A stretch of 64,000 nucleotides of DNA from CAYPAV01 sp964408805 (lineage in GTDB: Bacteria; Pseudomonadota; Alphaproteobacteria; UBA8366), in the NCBI GenBank assembly GCA_964408805.1, contig CAYPAV010000019.1, positions 1 to 64,000 of the forward strand. The letters run 5' to 3'. The stretch's first letter is position 1. Every line of letters begins with the position of its first letter. Shown here in pieces: positions 36,455 to 44,568 of the stretch. The notes beneath the pieces were generated by a model. The model did no database searches, was not told the origin of the DNA, and saw nothing but the letters and a program-made list of their open reading frames with translations. The translations under genes and the position numbers were made by a program.

Positions 36455-37591
36455 TCAGTGCGGGCTCCCATATGCTTTCGCCTCTTCAAACATGGCGACA
36501 ATATTCTCGGGGGCGACGTCGGCCTGGATATTGTGGACACTATTGAGGATGAAGCCGCCGTCCCCGGCCAGACAATCGATCATGCGCCTGACTTCGCTTC
36601 GCACCTCTCGGGGATTGCCGAAAGGAAGGATATGCTGGCTGTCGATGCCGCCCCAGAAAGTCATGCGGCGGCCAAAGGTTTGTTTCAGGTATTCCGGATC
36701 CATGCCCGTCGCCGCCACCTGTACGGGATTGATCGCATCGATACCGACATCGATCAGATCTTCGATCAGGGGCGCAATGGCGCCGCAGCTGTGCAACAGC
36801 ACCTTGGCGTCGCTTTTCGCCTTCACCGTCTCGACCATGCGGGCATGACGCGGCTTTACCAGCTCACGGTAGATGGCGGGGTCGAACATGGGCGCCATCT
36901 GGGACCCCAGATCGTCGCCGAACATGACCACGTCGACGTTGTCGCCGACGCAGTCGAGGGCCCTCTCGGTGAGCCGGACCCAGAAATCCGCAGTCACGTC
37001 CATCAGGCGGCAGACGAAGTCCCGATTCTTGTAGAGGTCCTTCAGCCAGTCGCCGAAGCCACGCACGAATTGGCCCTGGTGGACGACCCCGAGGGGCAGG
37101 CCGAGGATGACGGCGCAGTCGGTGTCCCGACGCAGAGCCGCGGCGCGCTCGGCGAGGCCGCGGGTGTAGCCCGGATCGTCGGGGTTGGGCCAGGGGACAC
37201 GGTCGATGTCGGCGACGTCGGGATGCTTCTGGTTGAAGAAAGGGCCGTCGACATAAAGGTAATGGCCGTCGGCCGCACGCCGCCAGGTCGTACCCCAAGG
37301 GTCGACGTAGCTGTCGCCGGTGCCTTCCTCGGTGGCGCCGTCCGGTGGGCCGAGGTCGAGATACCGGGTGTCCACGTCGAAGCGCTCGAGGATCGAATCG
37401 TCGACCAGGGCCAGACCTCGCCGACCCGACATGACGGCGGTTTCATGATCCAAGCCCAGGTGCTCCTTGAGCCGATCGTACGCGCTGAGGTAGATCGAGG
37501 AGGCGAAAGTACCGCCGAAGTCAATGGGGACCCGGTCCGGCTGCTTGTGGTCGAGAGCCGCCAGGACGCGCTCGCGATGTGTCCAACCCAT
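36455..37591 (-). CDS. URO-D superfamily corrinoid methyltransferase 2
   Basis: This 378-residue protein is a second URO-D superfamily methyltransferase with the same plan as the one at 32956: THRERVLAALDHKQPDRVPIDFGG, LLHSCGAIAPLIEDLIDVG with the H-x-C metal motif, NPVQVAATGMD, FWGGIDSQHILPF and ILNSVHNIQADVAPENIVAMFEEA. Two such enzymes with one type of carrier suggest two methyl donors or a two-protein MT-I. It lies 108 bp after the LLM gene on the same strand. Confidence 0.88.
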   Translation of the reverse strand: MGWTHRERVLAALDHKQPDRVPIDFGGTFASSIYLSAYDRLKEHLGLDHETAVMSGRRGLALVDDSILERFDVDTRYLDLGPPDGATEEGTGDSYVDPWGTTWRRAADGHYLYVDGPFFNQKHPDVADIDRVPWPNPDDPGYTRGLAERAAALRRDTDCAVILGLPLGVVHQGQFVRGFGDWLKDLYKNRDFVCRLMDVTADFWVRLTERALDCVGDNVDVVMFGDDLGSQMAPMFDPAIYRELVKPRHARMVETVKAKSDAKVLLHSCGAIAPLIEDLIDVGIDAINPVQVAATGMDPEYLKQTFGRRMTFWGGIDSQHILPFGNPREVRSEVRRMIDCLAGDGGFILNSVHNIQADVAPENIVAMFEEAKAYGSPH

Positions 37592-37699
37592 GGTCCTTTT
37601 CCCTTTTCCGATCTCCTCAACGGCAAAGCAGATTGCGCGCGTCCATTCCGGCCTTCTTCAGTTTGGGCCGAGAATTGCGGGTATTGTTGGCAATGACTC

Positions 37700-38779
37700 T
37701 CACTCCGCGGCCGCCATCCGCTCTTCTTCCGCCCGAACCGCCGGCATTACGTGCTCGGCGAAGAGCTCCATGGAGCGCACGATCTTCTTGTGCTCGAGGC
37801 CGCCAATGCGGTTCCAAAGGATGAAGTTGTCGACGTTGAGCTTTTGCAGATACTGGTTCATCTCGTCGATGACACGTTCCGGAGATCCGAAAGCGGTGCC
37901 CCGTTCCCACACGTCCTCCAAGGTCAGGTTGAGGAGGACGTCGGGATTAGCGGGGTAGTCTTCGTACCCTTTCGCCACTTCGGTTCGCCCGGGGGCGCCG
38001 GGCAACAGGGTGGCCAAAAGTTTATACCACCAGAGAGCGTGCTCGGTCTCGGCCTTGGCCTCGTCGTCGGTGGGCGCGACATAGGTTCGTATGGCGACAG
38101 GCTGATCCATGCTCGCCGGATCGTGTCCGTACTCGCGGAGTTTGGCCGTGTATTCCTCGAAGCCGGCGGCCACGGCATCGACGTTGCTGAATTGAGGCGC
38201 CCTCAGAAGCGGGATGCCGAGGCGCGCCGCGATGTCCAGGCTGCGCGGGCTGACGCTCGCCACGTAGAACGGCGGATGGGGCTTCTGTACCGGTTTCGGA
38301 TAGATCTCAACCGCTTCCTCGATCTTCCAAAAATTCCCATCATAGGTGAATTTCTCGCCGCTCAGGGCGCGCTTAATGATCTCGTAGCTCTCCAGGAACA
38401 TGGCGGACGATTCGTCTTGGTTCACGCCGAAGCCGTGGAATTCCGGCGGCTGGTAGCCGCGCCCGATACCGAGCATCAGCCTTCCGCCGCTGAGGGCATC
38501 GACCATGGCGGCGTCCTCGGCCACCCGCAAGGGATGCTGCAGAGGAAGCACGACGACGGCCGTGCCGATCTTGATGGTCTTCGTGCGATCGGCGACAACG
38601 GCCGCTAACTGCAAGGGGTTTCCGAGCATGCCGTAAACGGAGAAATGATGCTCCGGCAGCCATACGGCGTCGAAGCCCAACTCCTCGCCGTATACGATCT
38701 CGTCCAGCACCTCCTTGAACAGTTGATCCTGGGAAAGGTTTCCGAAGTCGCTGAATAGATAAAACAATCCGAACTTCAT
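37700..38779 (-). CDS. LLM-class flavin-dependent oxidoreductase
   Basis: This 359-residue luciferase-like enzyme uses reduced FMN or F420-like flavin. Family traits are MKFGLFYLF, LGFDAVWLPEHHFS, GTAVVVLPLQHPLRVAEDAAMVDALSGGRLMLGIGRGYQPPEF and YVASVSPRSLDIAARLG. ATG 38779 has GGAGCTG upstream; an open frame runs much further but is not coding. It is the first gene of the long minus-strand cluster and is divergent from the carboxylase operon. Many members are oxygen-using monooxygenases, which would be odd in a low-oxygen pathway. Confidence 0.9.
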   Translation of the reverse strand: MKFGLFYLFSDFGNLSQDQLFKEVLDEIVYGEELGFDAVWLPEHHFSVYGMLGNPLQLAAVVADRTKTIKIGTAVVVLPLQHPLRVAEDAAMVDALSGGRLMLGIGRGYQPPEFHGFGVNQDESSAMFLESYEIIKRALSGEKFTYDGNFWKIEEAVEIYPKPVQKPHPPFYVASVSPRSLDIAARLGIPLLRAPQFSNVDAVAAGFEEYTAKLREYGHDPASMDQPVAIRTYVAPTDDEAKAETEHALWWYKLLATLLPGAPGRTEVAKGYEDYPANPDVLLNLTLEDVWERGTAFGSPERVIDEMNQYLQKLNVDNFILWNRIGGLEHKKIVRSMELFAEHVMPAVRAEEERMAAAE

Positions 38780-38867
38780 CGCGACAGCTCCTTTTGGATT
38801 CGATTGAACGTTTCCATGAAGACACTTCCGAATGCTCGAATGCTGCCACGGATTCGTCGCGGGTTTT

Positions 38868-38881
38868 CTGATGTAGATCAA
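38868..38881. promoter_or_regulatory. FNR/AadR-like box 1
   Basis: CTGAT-GTAG-ATCAA matches the FNR consensus TTGAT-N4-ATCAA at 9 of 10 fixed bases. It lies 89 bp upstream of the LLM gene start and 178 bp upstream of the carboxylase start, in a divergent promoter region. Confidence 0.5.
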
Positions 38882-38953
38882 TATTGGATCATGCGAACCG
38901 TCGGCGCGTCGTTCGGCTGCGTCCGCGGCGGCCGACCCAACCGAAATCCGCAC

Positions 38954-38967
38954 TTGACCTAAATCAA
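38954..38967. promoter_or_regulatory. FNR/AadR-like box 2
   Basis: TTGAC-CTAA-ATCAA matches the FNR consensus at 9 of 10 fixed bases. It lies 92 bp before the ATG of the carboxylase operon, a fitting place for an activator, and 86 bp from box 1. Confidence 0.55.
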
Positions 38968-39058
38968 GGAGACTCGGTCCGTTCCTCCTTAGCCTGACAT
39001 CATATTTTGAAAGGGGAAGAGTCGCCGCCGTGGCGGCCCCGTTTGCACGGAATCCGCC

Positions 39059-41215
39059 ATGACCGCACCTGCGCCCCGCATTATCGGTATCGATGCCGGC
39101 GGCACGATGACGGACACGTTCGTGGTCTCCGATTCCGGCGCCTTCGTTGTCGGCAAGGCCCAGACGACACCGGACGACGAGTCCCAAGGCTTCGAGGCAT
39201 CGCTACACGACGCCTTCGCGTATTGGGGCCTCGACGCCGAGGCGGCGATGCCGGGCGTCCGATCATGCATTTATTCCGGCACCGCCATGTTGAACCGCTT
39301 GCTCGAGCGCAAGGGCCGTCGCGTGGGTCTCATCGTCACCGCCGGCATGGAAGACTATCTGCAGTTGGAACGCGGTATCCAGGCCCACCTCGGCTATTCC
39401 TATGCCGATCGGCTGCATCTGGTTACTCACGTCCACAACGAGCCCTTGGTCCCGCGGTCCAGAGTCCACGGCGTTCGCGGCCGCATCGATCGTTTGGGTC
39501 GGGAGGTCCTACCCTTGGTGTCGGCGGAGGCCACCGCGGCGGCCGAGGCTCTGCTCGAGGCGGGTTGCGAGGCCATCTGCATCAGCCTCGTCTTCTCCTT
39601 CGTCAATCCCGATCACGAGCGCCGCGCCGCAGCGGAAGTGCGCCGGGTCGTCGAGGCGCGGAGTGCCGGGGCCAAGGTTTTCGTCGCCCACGAGCTGTAT
39701 CCGACGCATGGCGATTTCACGCGCACCAACACGGTGATCGTCGAGGCCTACGCGGCCGAGCCGTCGCGGGTCAGCTTCGGCCGAATAGCCGACAGAATCA
39801 CCGAGCTCGGGGGCACCGTTCGTCCGCGCATCATGGCCAGCCACGGCGGCACAATCATCATCGAATCACGGCAACTTTGCCCGACCCTGACCTCGGGGCC
39901 GATCGGCGGCGTCGTCGGGGCCGGCTACCTCGGGGCCCGTCTCGGCGGTTCCGGGAACGTCGTCTGCACCGATGTCGGCGGCACCAGCTTTGACGTTGCC
40001 CTGCTCACCGACAATGACTTCGAGATCCGTCCCAAGCCGAATATCGGCCGCTTCCTCCTAAACCTGCCGATGGTGCGCATCGACAGTATCGGTGCAGGCA
40101 CGGGCAGCTTCGTGCGCGTCAATCCGACCAACCGGCGGATCGAAATCGGCCCCGACAGCGCCGGCGCGCGGATCGGAGTCTCCTACCCCGAGGGCGGCGT
40201 CGATGCGCCGTCGATCACCGACTGCAATGTCGCGCTCGGCACCATCAACCCGGACTATTTTCTCGGTGGCGAGGTGACGCTGGATCGCGACCGGGCCGTC
40301 GCCGCCATCGAAGCACAGATCGCCCGACCCCTCGGCATTGATGTGCATGACGCGGCCGCTGGCGTCGTCGAGCTGTTCGAGGAGAGTCTGCGGAACGCCG
40401 TGCACGCCCTCATTGTCGGTCGCGGTTACCGCCACGAAGATTATACCCTGCTCTGCTACGGCGGCGGCGGACCGCTACACGTCGCTGGCTACGCGGCCGG
40501 CGCCAACTTCCAAGACGTGCTTATCCCGTCCTGGGCGGCTGGATTCAGCGCCTTTGGTTGCTGCTGCGCCGACTACGAATACCGCTTCGACAAGTCGGTA
40601 TCTCTAACCTGCGCGGACGGCTATCCGACGGACCAATGCGGGGAGATGGCAAATGGTCTCAACGCCGTTTGGGACGAACTCCGCGAAAAGGTCGTGGCCG
40701 AGTTCGCCAAAAGCGGCGTCGGCGAGGAGGTCATCCACTATCGCCATTATGCGCGGGTCAAATACGCCGGGCAGCTCAACGACATCGAGGTTCTGCTGGA
40801 CGACACCCTCGATCGGCCCGGGCGCTGCACGCCGAAAGAGGTCGGGGCCGTCATGAAGGCCTTTGAAGAGCGTTATGAGCGTATTTATGCGCGCGGCGCG
40901 AAGTCGCCGGAACTCGGCTACGTGATCACGCAAGTGACGTGCTGCGGGATCACGGACGTCGAGAAGCCGACGCTTCCCGACGATATCTTGGCGGGGCCCG
41001 AACCGCCCGGGACGGCGAGCAAGGGCCGGCGCCCCGTCTACGCCAAGGCCGAATGGCGCGACGCGGACATCTGGAATATGGAAGCACTTGTCGCCGGCAA
41101 CGAGATTGCCGGCCCGGCGGTCATCGAATCCCCGGCGACGACTCTGGTCGTGCCGGCCGAGATGCGTCTACGCCTCGACGCCCACCGTATTTTTCATCTC
41201 GAGGAAAACCAATAA
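39059..41215 (+). CDS. Acetone carboxylase-type beta subunit (AcxA/HyuA family)
   Basis: This 718-residue protein belongs to the hydantoinase A/acetone carboxylase beta family, which uses ATP to phosphorylate substrates. The ATP-binding strands GIDAGGTMTDTFVV at the start, VVCTDVGGTSFDVALLTD near residue 300 and LCYGGGGPLHVAGYAAG near 465 are typical. The length equals that of acetone carboxylase beta (about 717). It starts a three-gene unit with the alpha-like and gamma-like subunits, with overlapping starts. Such enzymes carboxylate ketones with ATP; the substrate may be acetone or an aromatic ketone. FNR-like boxes lie upstream. Confidence 0.88.
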   Translation: MTAPAPRIIGIDAGGTMTDTFVVSDSGAFVVGKAQTTPDDESQGFEASLHDAFAYWGLDAEAAMPGVRSCIYSGTAMLNRLLERKGRRVGLIVTAGMEDYLQLERGIQAHLGYSYADRLHLVTHVHNEPLVPRSRVHGVRGRIDRLGREVLPLVSAEATAAAEALLEAGCEAICISLVFSFVNPDHERRAAAEVRRVVEARSAGAKVFVAHELYPTHGDFTRTNTVIVEAYAAEPSRVSFGRIADRITELGGTVRPRIMASHGGTIIIESRQLCPTLTSGPIGGVVGAGYLGARLGGSGNVVCTDVGGTSFDVALLTDNDFEIRPKPNIGRFLLNLPMVRIDSIGAGTGSFVRVNPTNRRIEIGPDSAGARIGVSYPEGGVDAPSITDCNVALGTINPDYFLGGEVTLDRDRAVAAIEAQIARPLGIDVHDAAAGVVELFEESLRNAVHALIVGRGYRHEDYTLLCYGGGGPLHVAGYAAGANFQDVLIPSWAAGFSAFGCCCADYEYRFDKSVSLTCADGYPTDQCGEMANGLNAVWDELREKVVAEFAKSGVGEEVIHYRHYARVKYAGQLNDIEVLLDDTLDRPGRCTPKEVGAVMKAFEERYERIYARGAKSPELGYVITQVTCCGITDVEKPTLPDDILAGPEPPGTASKGRRPVYAKAEWRDADIWNMEALVAGNEIAGPAVIESPATTLVVPAEMRLRLDAHRIFHLEENQ

Positions 41216-43443
41216 TGGCGAATTCGACGGAGGAAGCGGTCGCGGAGCGTCCCGGCATCGGCGAGAACGGGCGGCGTCTGAAGGATCAGCTGGAACATTC
41301 CGAACGCATCTTCACCGAAACCGGGCACTACCACGGCATCGAGGCGCTCGAGTTCAAGAACGCCGACCCGATCGAATACGAGAAGCTTTTCGGGCGCCTC
41401 CGCGGCGGCTTGGTCAATGCCCGCGAGACGGCGCTCAATATCAGCGCCAGTCCGATCGTCCAAGAGATCGGCGAGCTGTGCTACGGCCTCTATACGGCCG
41501 AAGGGGATTCGATCGTGTTCTCGACCGGTATCATGGCCCATGTGCATACCATGAGCGTCGCCATCAAGACGATGATCGAGCGCGACTACGAGGCCAACCC
41601 GGGAATCGCGCCGGGGGACATTTTTTGCAACAACGATCCCGTCCTCGGCGATGTCCACAACGCCGACGTCCAGACCTTCGTACCCATCTTCTGGGAGGAC
41701 GAGCTGATCGGCTGGGCGGCCGGCGTCACTCACGTGATCGATATCGGAGCGACCGAACCGGGAAGCCTGCCGATCGGCCCGACGCGTCGCTACGAAGACG
41801 GTTTGATCATTCCGTGCCTGAAGATCGGTGCCGACGACACCATGTTCGCGGACCAGGAGGCGGCCAGACGGGCGGCGGTCCGGACGCCGGTCTACTGGGT
41901 TCTCGACGAACGGACGCGCCTTACCGGCTGCCAAATGATCCGCGAAGCGGCGCTGCGGGTAGCCGAGGCCATCGGTCCCGAGCGCTACAAGCGCTTCACC
42001 CGCGAGCTGATCGAGGAGGGGCGCATCGCCTTCCTGCAGCGTATCCGCGAGACTCTGGTGCCAGGGCGCTACCGCGCCCCCGGTTTTACCGATCTCCCTT
42101 ACCGAAACTTCACGCGTCTCCGTGACGAGGCGCGGGTGGACACGCTGATGCACGCGCCGTTCGAGATGACGGTGGCCGGCGACGGCACCGTCAGCGTCAA
42201 CTTCGACGGTGCCGATGCATCGGGTTTGCATTCCCAGAACTGCACGCCATCGGCGTTGCAGGGTGCCATCTGGGTCCTGCTGGCCCAAACCGTGATCCCC
42301 AACGACAAGGTCAATGACGGCGCCTATCTGGCGACGACCAGCGAATTTCCCGTCGGTACCTGGACCAATCCGAACGATCCCTTCGTCTCCACGTCGCGTG
42401 CCTGGGGTTACCTCATTCCCGCTTTCACGGGCATGTTCCGGAGCGTGTCGCGCGGCTTTTACGGCCGGGGTTACCTTGAGGAAGTGGTGGCGGGCTATCC
42501 GGCGACCGCGAGTGCCACCTCCGGCGGCGGGCTCGGCGACGATGGCCGCGAGACCGCCTACACCAATTTCGAACATTCCTGTCAGGGGACGGGGGCCGGC
42601 GCGGCGCGTGACGGCGCCGACCACTGCGCCGCCATGTGGAACCCTGAAGGCGACATGGGCGAGGTAGAGAGCTGGGAGGGGACGGCACCGCTCGTCTATT
42701 TGGGACGGCGGGTCAAACCGTGCACCGGCGGGCCGGGTACCTGGCGCGGCGGCATGGGTTACGAGAGCCTGCTCATGGTCGACGGCCGCCATACCCAATA
42801 CCTGCAGCATTCGGGGGACGGCTATGTCTTCTCTGCACCCGGCGTGTTCGGCGGATATCCCGGCAACGCCGGCTATACGCACGACGTGCACGACGTGGCG
42901 CTGAACCGAGACGAGGAACTGCAGGCGGTCTATCCGGTCCGCGACGGTGATCCGTCGAAGGGACAACTGGACGAATTGCCGGGCGGCCGACATCGCCGGT
43001 CGAAGGAATCCTTGACCATGCCGGTCCCGTTCGAGCGCGGCGACATCTATCTGAGCATCCAGCGCGGTGGCCCCGGTCTCGGCGATCCCCTGTTCCGCGA
43101 CCCGGCGCGGGTCGCCGAGGACGTTGCCGCCGAACGCCTGTCCTCGGATCGGGCGGAGACCATCTACGGGGTCGTTGTCGAGGCTGGGGCCAAAGCCGAG
43201 GTCGGCGGCGGCCGGCGCGTCGACGCAACCGCGACCGAGTCCGCGCGAAACGCCATCCGGGCCGAGCGGGGCAAGCGCGCGCGTCCCGTCCGCGAATGGT
43301 ACGCCGATGAACGCCGGCGTCTCTTGGACGGCCAATTGATCGAGCCGGTCGCCGAGATGTATCGCTCCAGCCTCGCCTTGAGTACGCGTTGGGGCAATGA
43401 GTTCCGGCGATTTTGGAACCTCCCGGAGGACTTCCAGCCATGA
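41215..43443 (+). CDS. Acetone carboxylase-type alpha subunit (AcxB/HyuB family)
   Basis: This 742-residue protein belongs to the hydantoinase B/oxoprolinase family and is close in size to acetone carboxylase alpha. Typical segments are DPIEYEKLFGRLRGGLVNARETALNISASPIV, ETGIMAHVHT-like FSTGIMAHVHTMS, PGDIFCNNDPVLGDVHNADVQTF, GWAAGVTHVIDIGATEPGS and the Gly-rich RGGPGLGDPLF near the end. In the acetone enzyme this subunit holds the Mn site. ATG 41215 overlaps the upstream stop by one base (TAATG), which shows translational coupling. Confidence 0.88.
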   Translation: MANSTEEAVAERPGIGENGRRLKDQLEHSERIFTETGHYHGIEALEFKNADPIEYEKLFGRLRGGLVNARETALNISASPIVQEIGELCYGLYTAEGDSIVFSTGIMAHVHTMSVAIKTMIERDYEANPGIAPGDIFCNNDPVLGDVHNADVQTFVPIFWEDELIGWAAGVTHVIDIGATEPGSLPIGPTRRYEDGLIIPCLKIGADDTMFADQEAARRAAVRTPVYWVLDERTRLTGCQMIREAALRVAEAIGPERYKRFTRELIEEGRIAFLQRIRETLVPGRYRAPGFTDLPYRNFTRLRDEARVDTLMHAPFEMTVAGDGTVSVNFDGADASGLHSQNCTPSALQGAIWVLLAQTVIPNDKVNDGAYLATTSEFPVGTWTNPNDPFVSTSRAWGYLIPAFTGMFRSVSRGFYGRGYLEEVVAGYPATASATSGGGLGDDGRETAYTNFEHSCQGTGAGAARDGADHCAAMWNPEGDMGEVESWEGTAPLVYLGRRVKPCTGGPGTWRGGMGYESLLMVDGRHTQYLQHSGDGYVFSAPGVFGGYPGNAGYTHDVHDVALNRDEELQAVYPVRDGDPSKGQLDELPGGRHRRSKESLTMPVPFERGDIYLSIQRGGPGLGDPLFRDPARVAEDVAAERLSSDRAETIYGVVVEAGAKAEVGGGRRVDATATESARNAIRAERGKRARPVREWYADERRRLLDGQLIEPVAEMYRSSLALSTRWGNEFRRFWNLPEDFQP

Positions 43444-43940
43444 CAACCTATCCGAAGGAGACCATCGCCGATTTGGTCGAGGGGCGTCTGCCGTGGCGCG
43501 ACCTGAAGGCCATGATGTCGGCTTTCAAGGACCCGGATCGCTTCGTCAAATTCATTGAGGCCTTGCAGGAAAAATTGGGCTGGGAGGAGAAGATCCTGCT
43601 GCCGTTGGGCCCACAGCTTTACATCGTGCTGGCGACGGACGGTGCGCGGCGGGTGCGTTGTGGCACCTGCGCCCACGACTTCGGCGATGCGGCCGAGAAC
43701 TGGAAATGGGGGGCCCACGTCTTCGTCCGCGACACGGTCGAGGCAATGCAGGAGATTTATCCACCGGGCATGCATGCCGATCCGGCGTGGATGGAATTGC
43801 GGGAGTTTCTCTGTCCAGGTTGCCGAACCTTGCTGGAGATCGACCCGGTGCCGCCCGGCTATCCCTTGGTCGAGGACTTTCGCCCCGACATCGACGTTTT
43901 CTACCGCGATTGGCTCGGCATCGAGCCGGGCTCGATCTGA
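43440..43940 (+). CDS. Acetone carboxylase-type gamma subunit (AcxC family)
   Basis: This 166-residue protein matches the small gamma subunit of acetone carboxylase (about 168 residues). Two Cys pairs, CGTCAHDFGDAAENWKWGAHVFVRDT and LCPGCRTLLEID, form the zinc site of this subunit. It is this third subunit that separates acetone-carboxylase-type enzymes from simple hydantoinases. ATG 43440 overlaps the end of the alpha gene by four bases (ATGA). The frame opens nine codons earlier. Confidence 0.88.
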   Translation: MTTYPKETIADLVEGRLPWRDLKAMMSAFKDPDRFVKFIEALQEKLGWEEKILLPLGPQLYIVLATDGARRVRCGTCAHDFGDAAENWKWGAHVFVRDTVEAMQEIYPPGMHADPAWMELREFLCPGCRTLLEIDPVPPGYPLVEDFRPDIDVFYRDWLGIEPGSI

Positions 43941-44038
43941 CCCACGGCGCAAAGGGCGCAAAGTTCGAATGCGTCGACAATTGACCCAGGCGGTTCACCG
44001 AAACATGGTTGTGTCGTTCAAGGCGACGTAGTAATTTA

Positions 44039-44065
44039 AATATTGTTCGGGACCCAAACAATATT
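44039..44065. promoter_or_regulatory. 27-bp palindromic operator candidate upstream of the reductase operon
   Basis: AATATTGTT (44039-44047) and AACAATATT (44057-44065) are perfect inverted arms, and the centre GGG-A-CCC (44049-44055) is also symmetric, so 12 of 13 positions pair around base 44052. It lies 29 bp before the first reductase gene, where a bound protein would block transcription. The half-site ATTGTTCG resembles TCTGTTCG in the palindrome at 49986-50000, so the MarR protein encoded at 47908 is a candidate binder. Confidence 0.6.
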
Positions 44066-44094
44066 GACGATTCAAGGATAGGGACGGGCGAACG

Positions 44095-44568
44095 GTGGCA
44101 AAATCGATTTTGAGCCTCACCTTGAACGATCGGCAACGGGACGACGCCGTGGCCGACAACATGCTGCTCATCGACTATCTGCGCGAAGTGACCGGCCTCA
44201 CGGGGACGAAAATGGGTTGCGACGGCGGCGAGTGCGGGGCCTGCACGGTGCTGGTCGACGGCCGGCCGCGCCTCTCCTGCATTTCACTTGCGCATTCGGT
44301 CGCAGGTCGCCGGGTCGAGACCGTCGAGGGCGCCGTAAAGGGTGGCCGCATCTCCGACCTGCAGCGTGCCTTCCATGAAAAACTCGGCTCGCAATGCGGC
44401 TACTGCACACCGGGAATGATCATGGCGTCGGAGGGCTTGCTACGCGCCAATCCGGACCCGAGCGACGACGAAATTCGCGCCGGCCTCAGCGGCAACATAT
44501 GTCGCTGCACCGGTTACGTGAAGATCATCGAGTCGGTGCGCGATGCGGCCGGGCGGGGCGAGCCGTGA
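44095..44568 (+). CDS. hbaB: 4-hydroxybenzoyl-CoA reductase, gamma subunit (two 2Fe-2S clusters)
   Basis: This 157-residue iron-sulfur subunit of a xanthine-oxidase-family molybdoenzyme has the plant-type 2Fe-2S motif GCDGGECGACTVL with the fourth Cys in LSCIS, and the helical 2Fe-2S motif QCGYCTPGM ... NICRCTGY. It passes electrons between the FAD subunit and molybdenum. GTG start 44095 follows GGGACGGGCG. The order small-large-FAD is that of hbaBCD of Rhodopseudomonas. The gene overlaps the next by four bases (GTGA). Confidence 0.85.
   Translation: MAKSILSLTLNDRQRDDAVADNMLLIDYLREVTGLTGTKMGCDGGECGACTVLVDGRPRLSCISLAHSVAGRRVETVEGAVKGGRISDLQRAFHEKLGSQCGYCTPGMIMASEGLLRANPDPSDDEIRAGLSGNICRCTGYVKIIESVRDAAGRGEP

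Noticed and set aside
38780..39058. Sigma-54 promoter (TGGCAC-N5-TTGC) for the carboxylase operon, as in some acetone carboxylase operons
   Set aside because: I found no GG/GC pair with the right spacing in this region.
41194..43446. 750-codon minus-strand frame opposite the carboxylase alpha subunit
   Set aside because: Antisense shadow of a recognised gene in GC-rich DNA.
43952..43971. Short direct repeat GGCGCAAAG/GGCGCAAAG after the carboxylase gamma gene
   Set aside because: Only two adjacent 9-bp units; too short to claim as a functional repeat.
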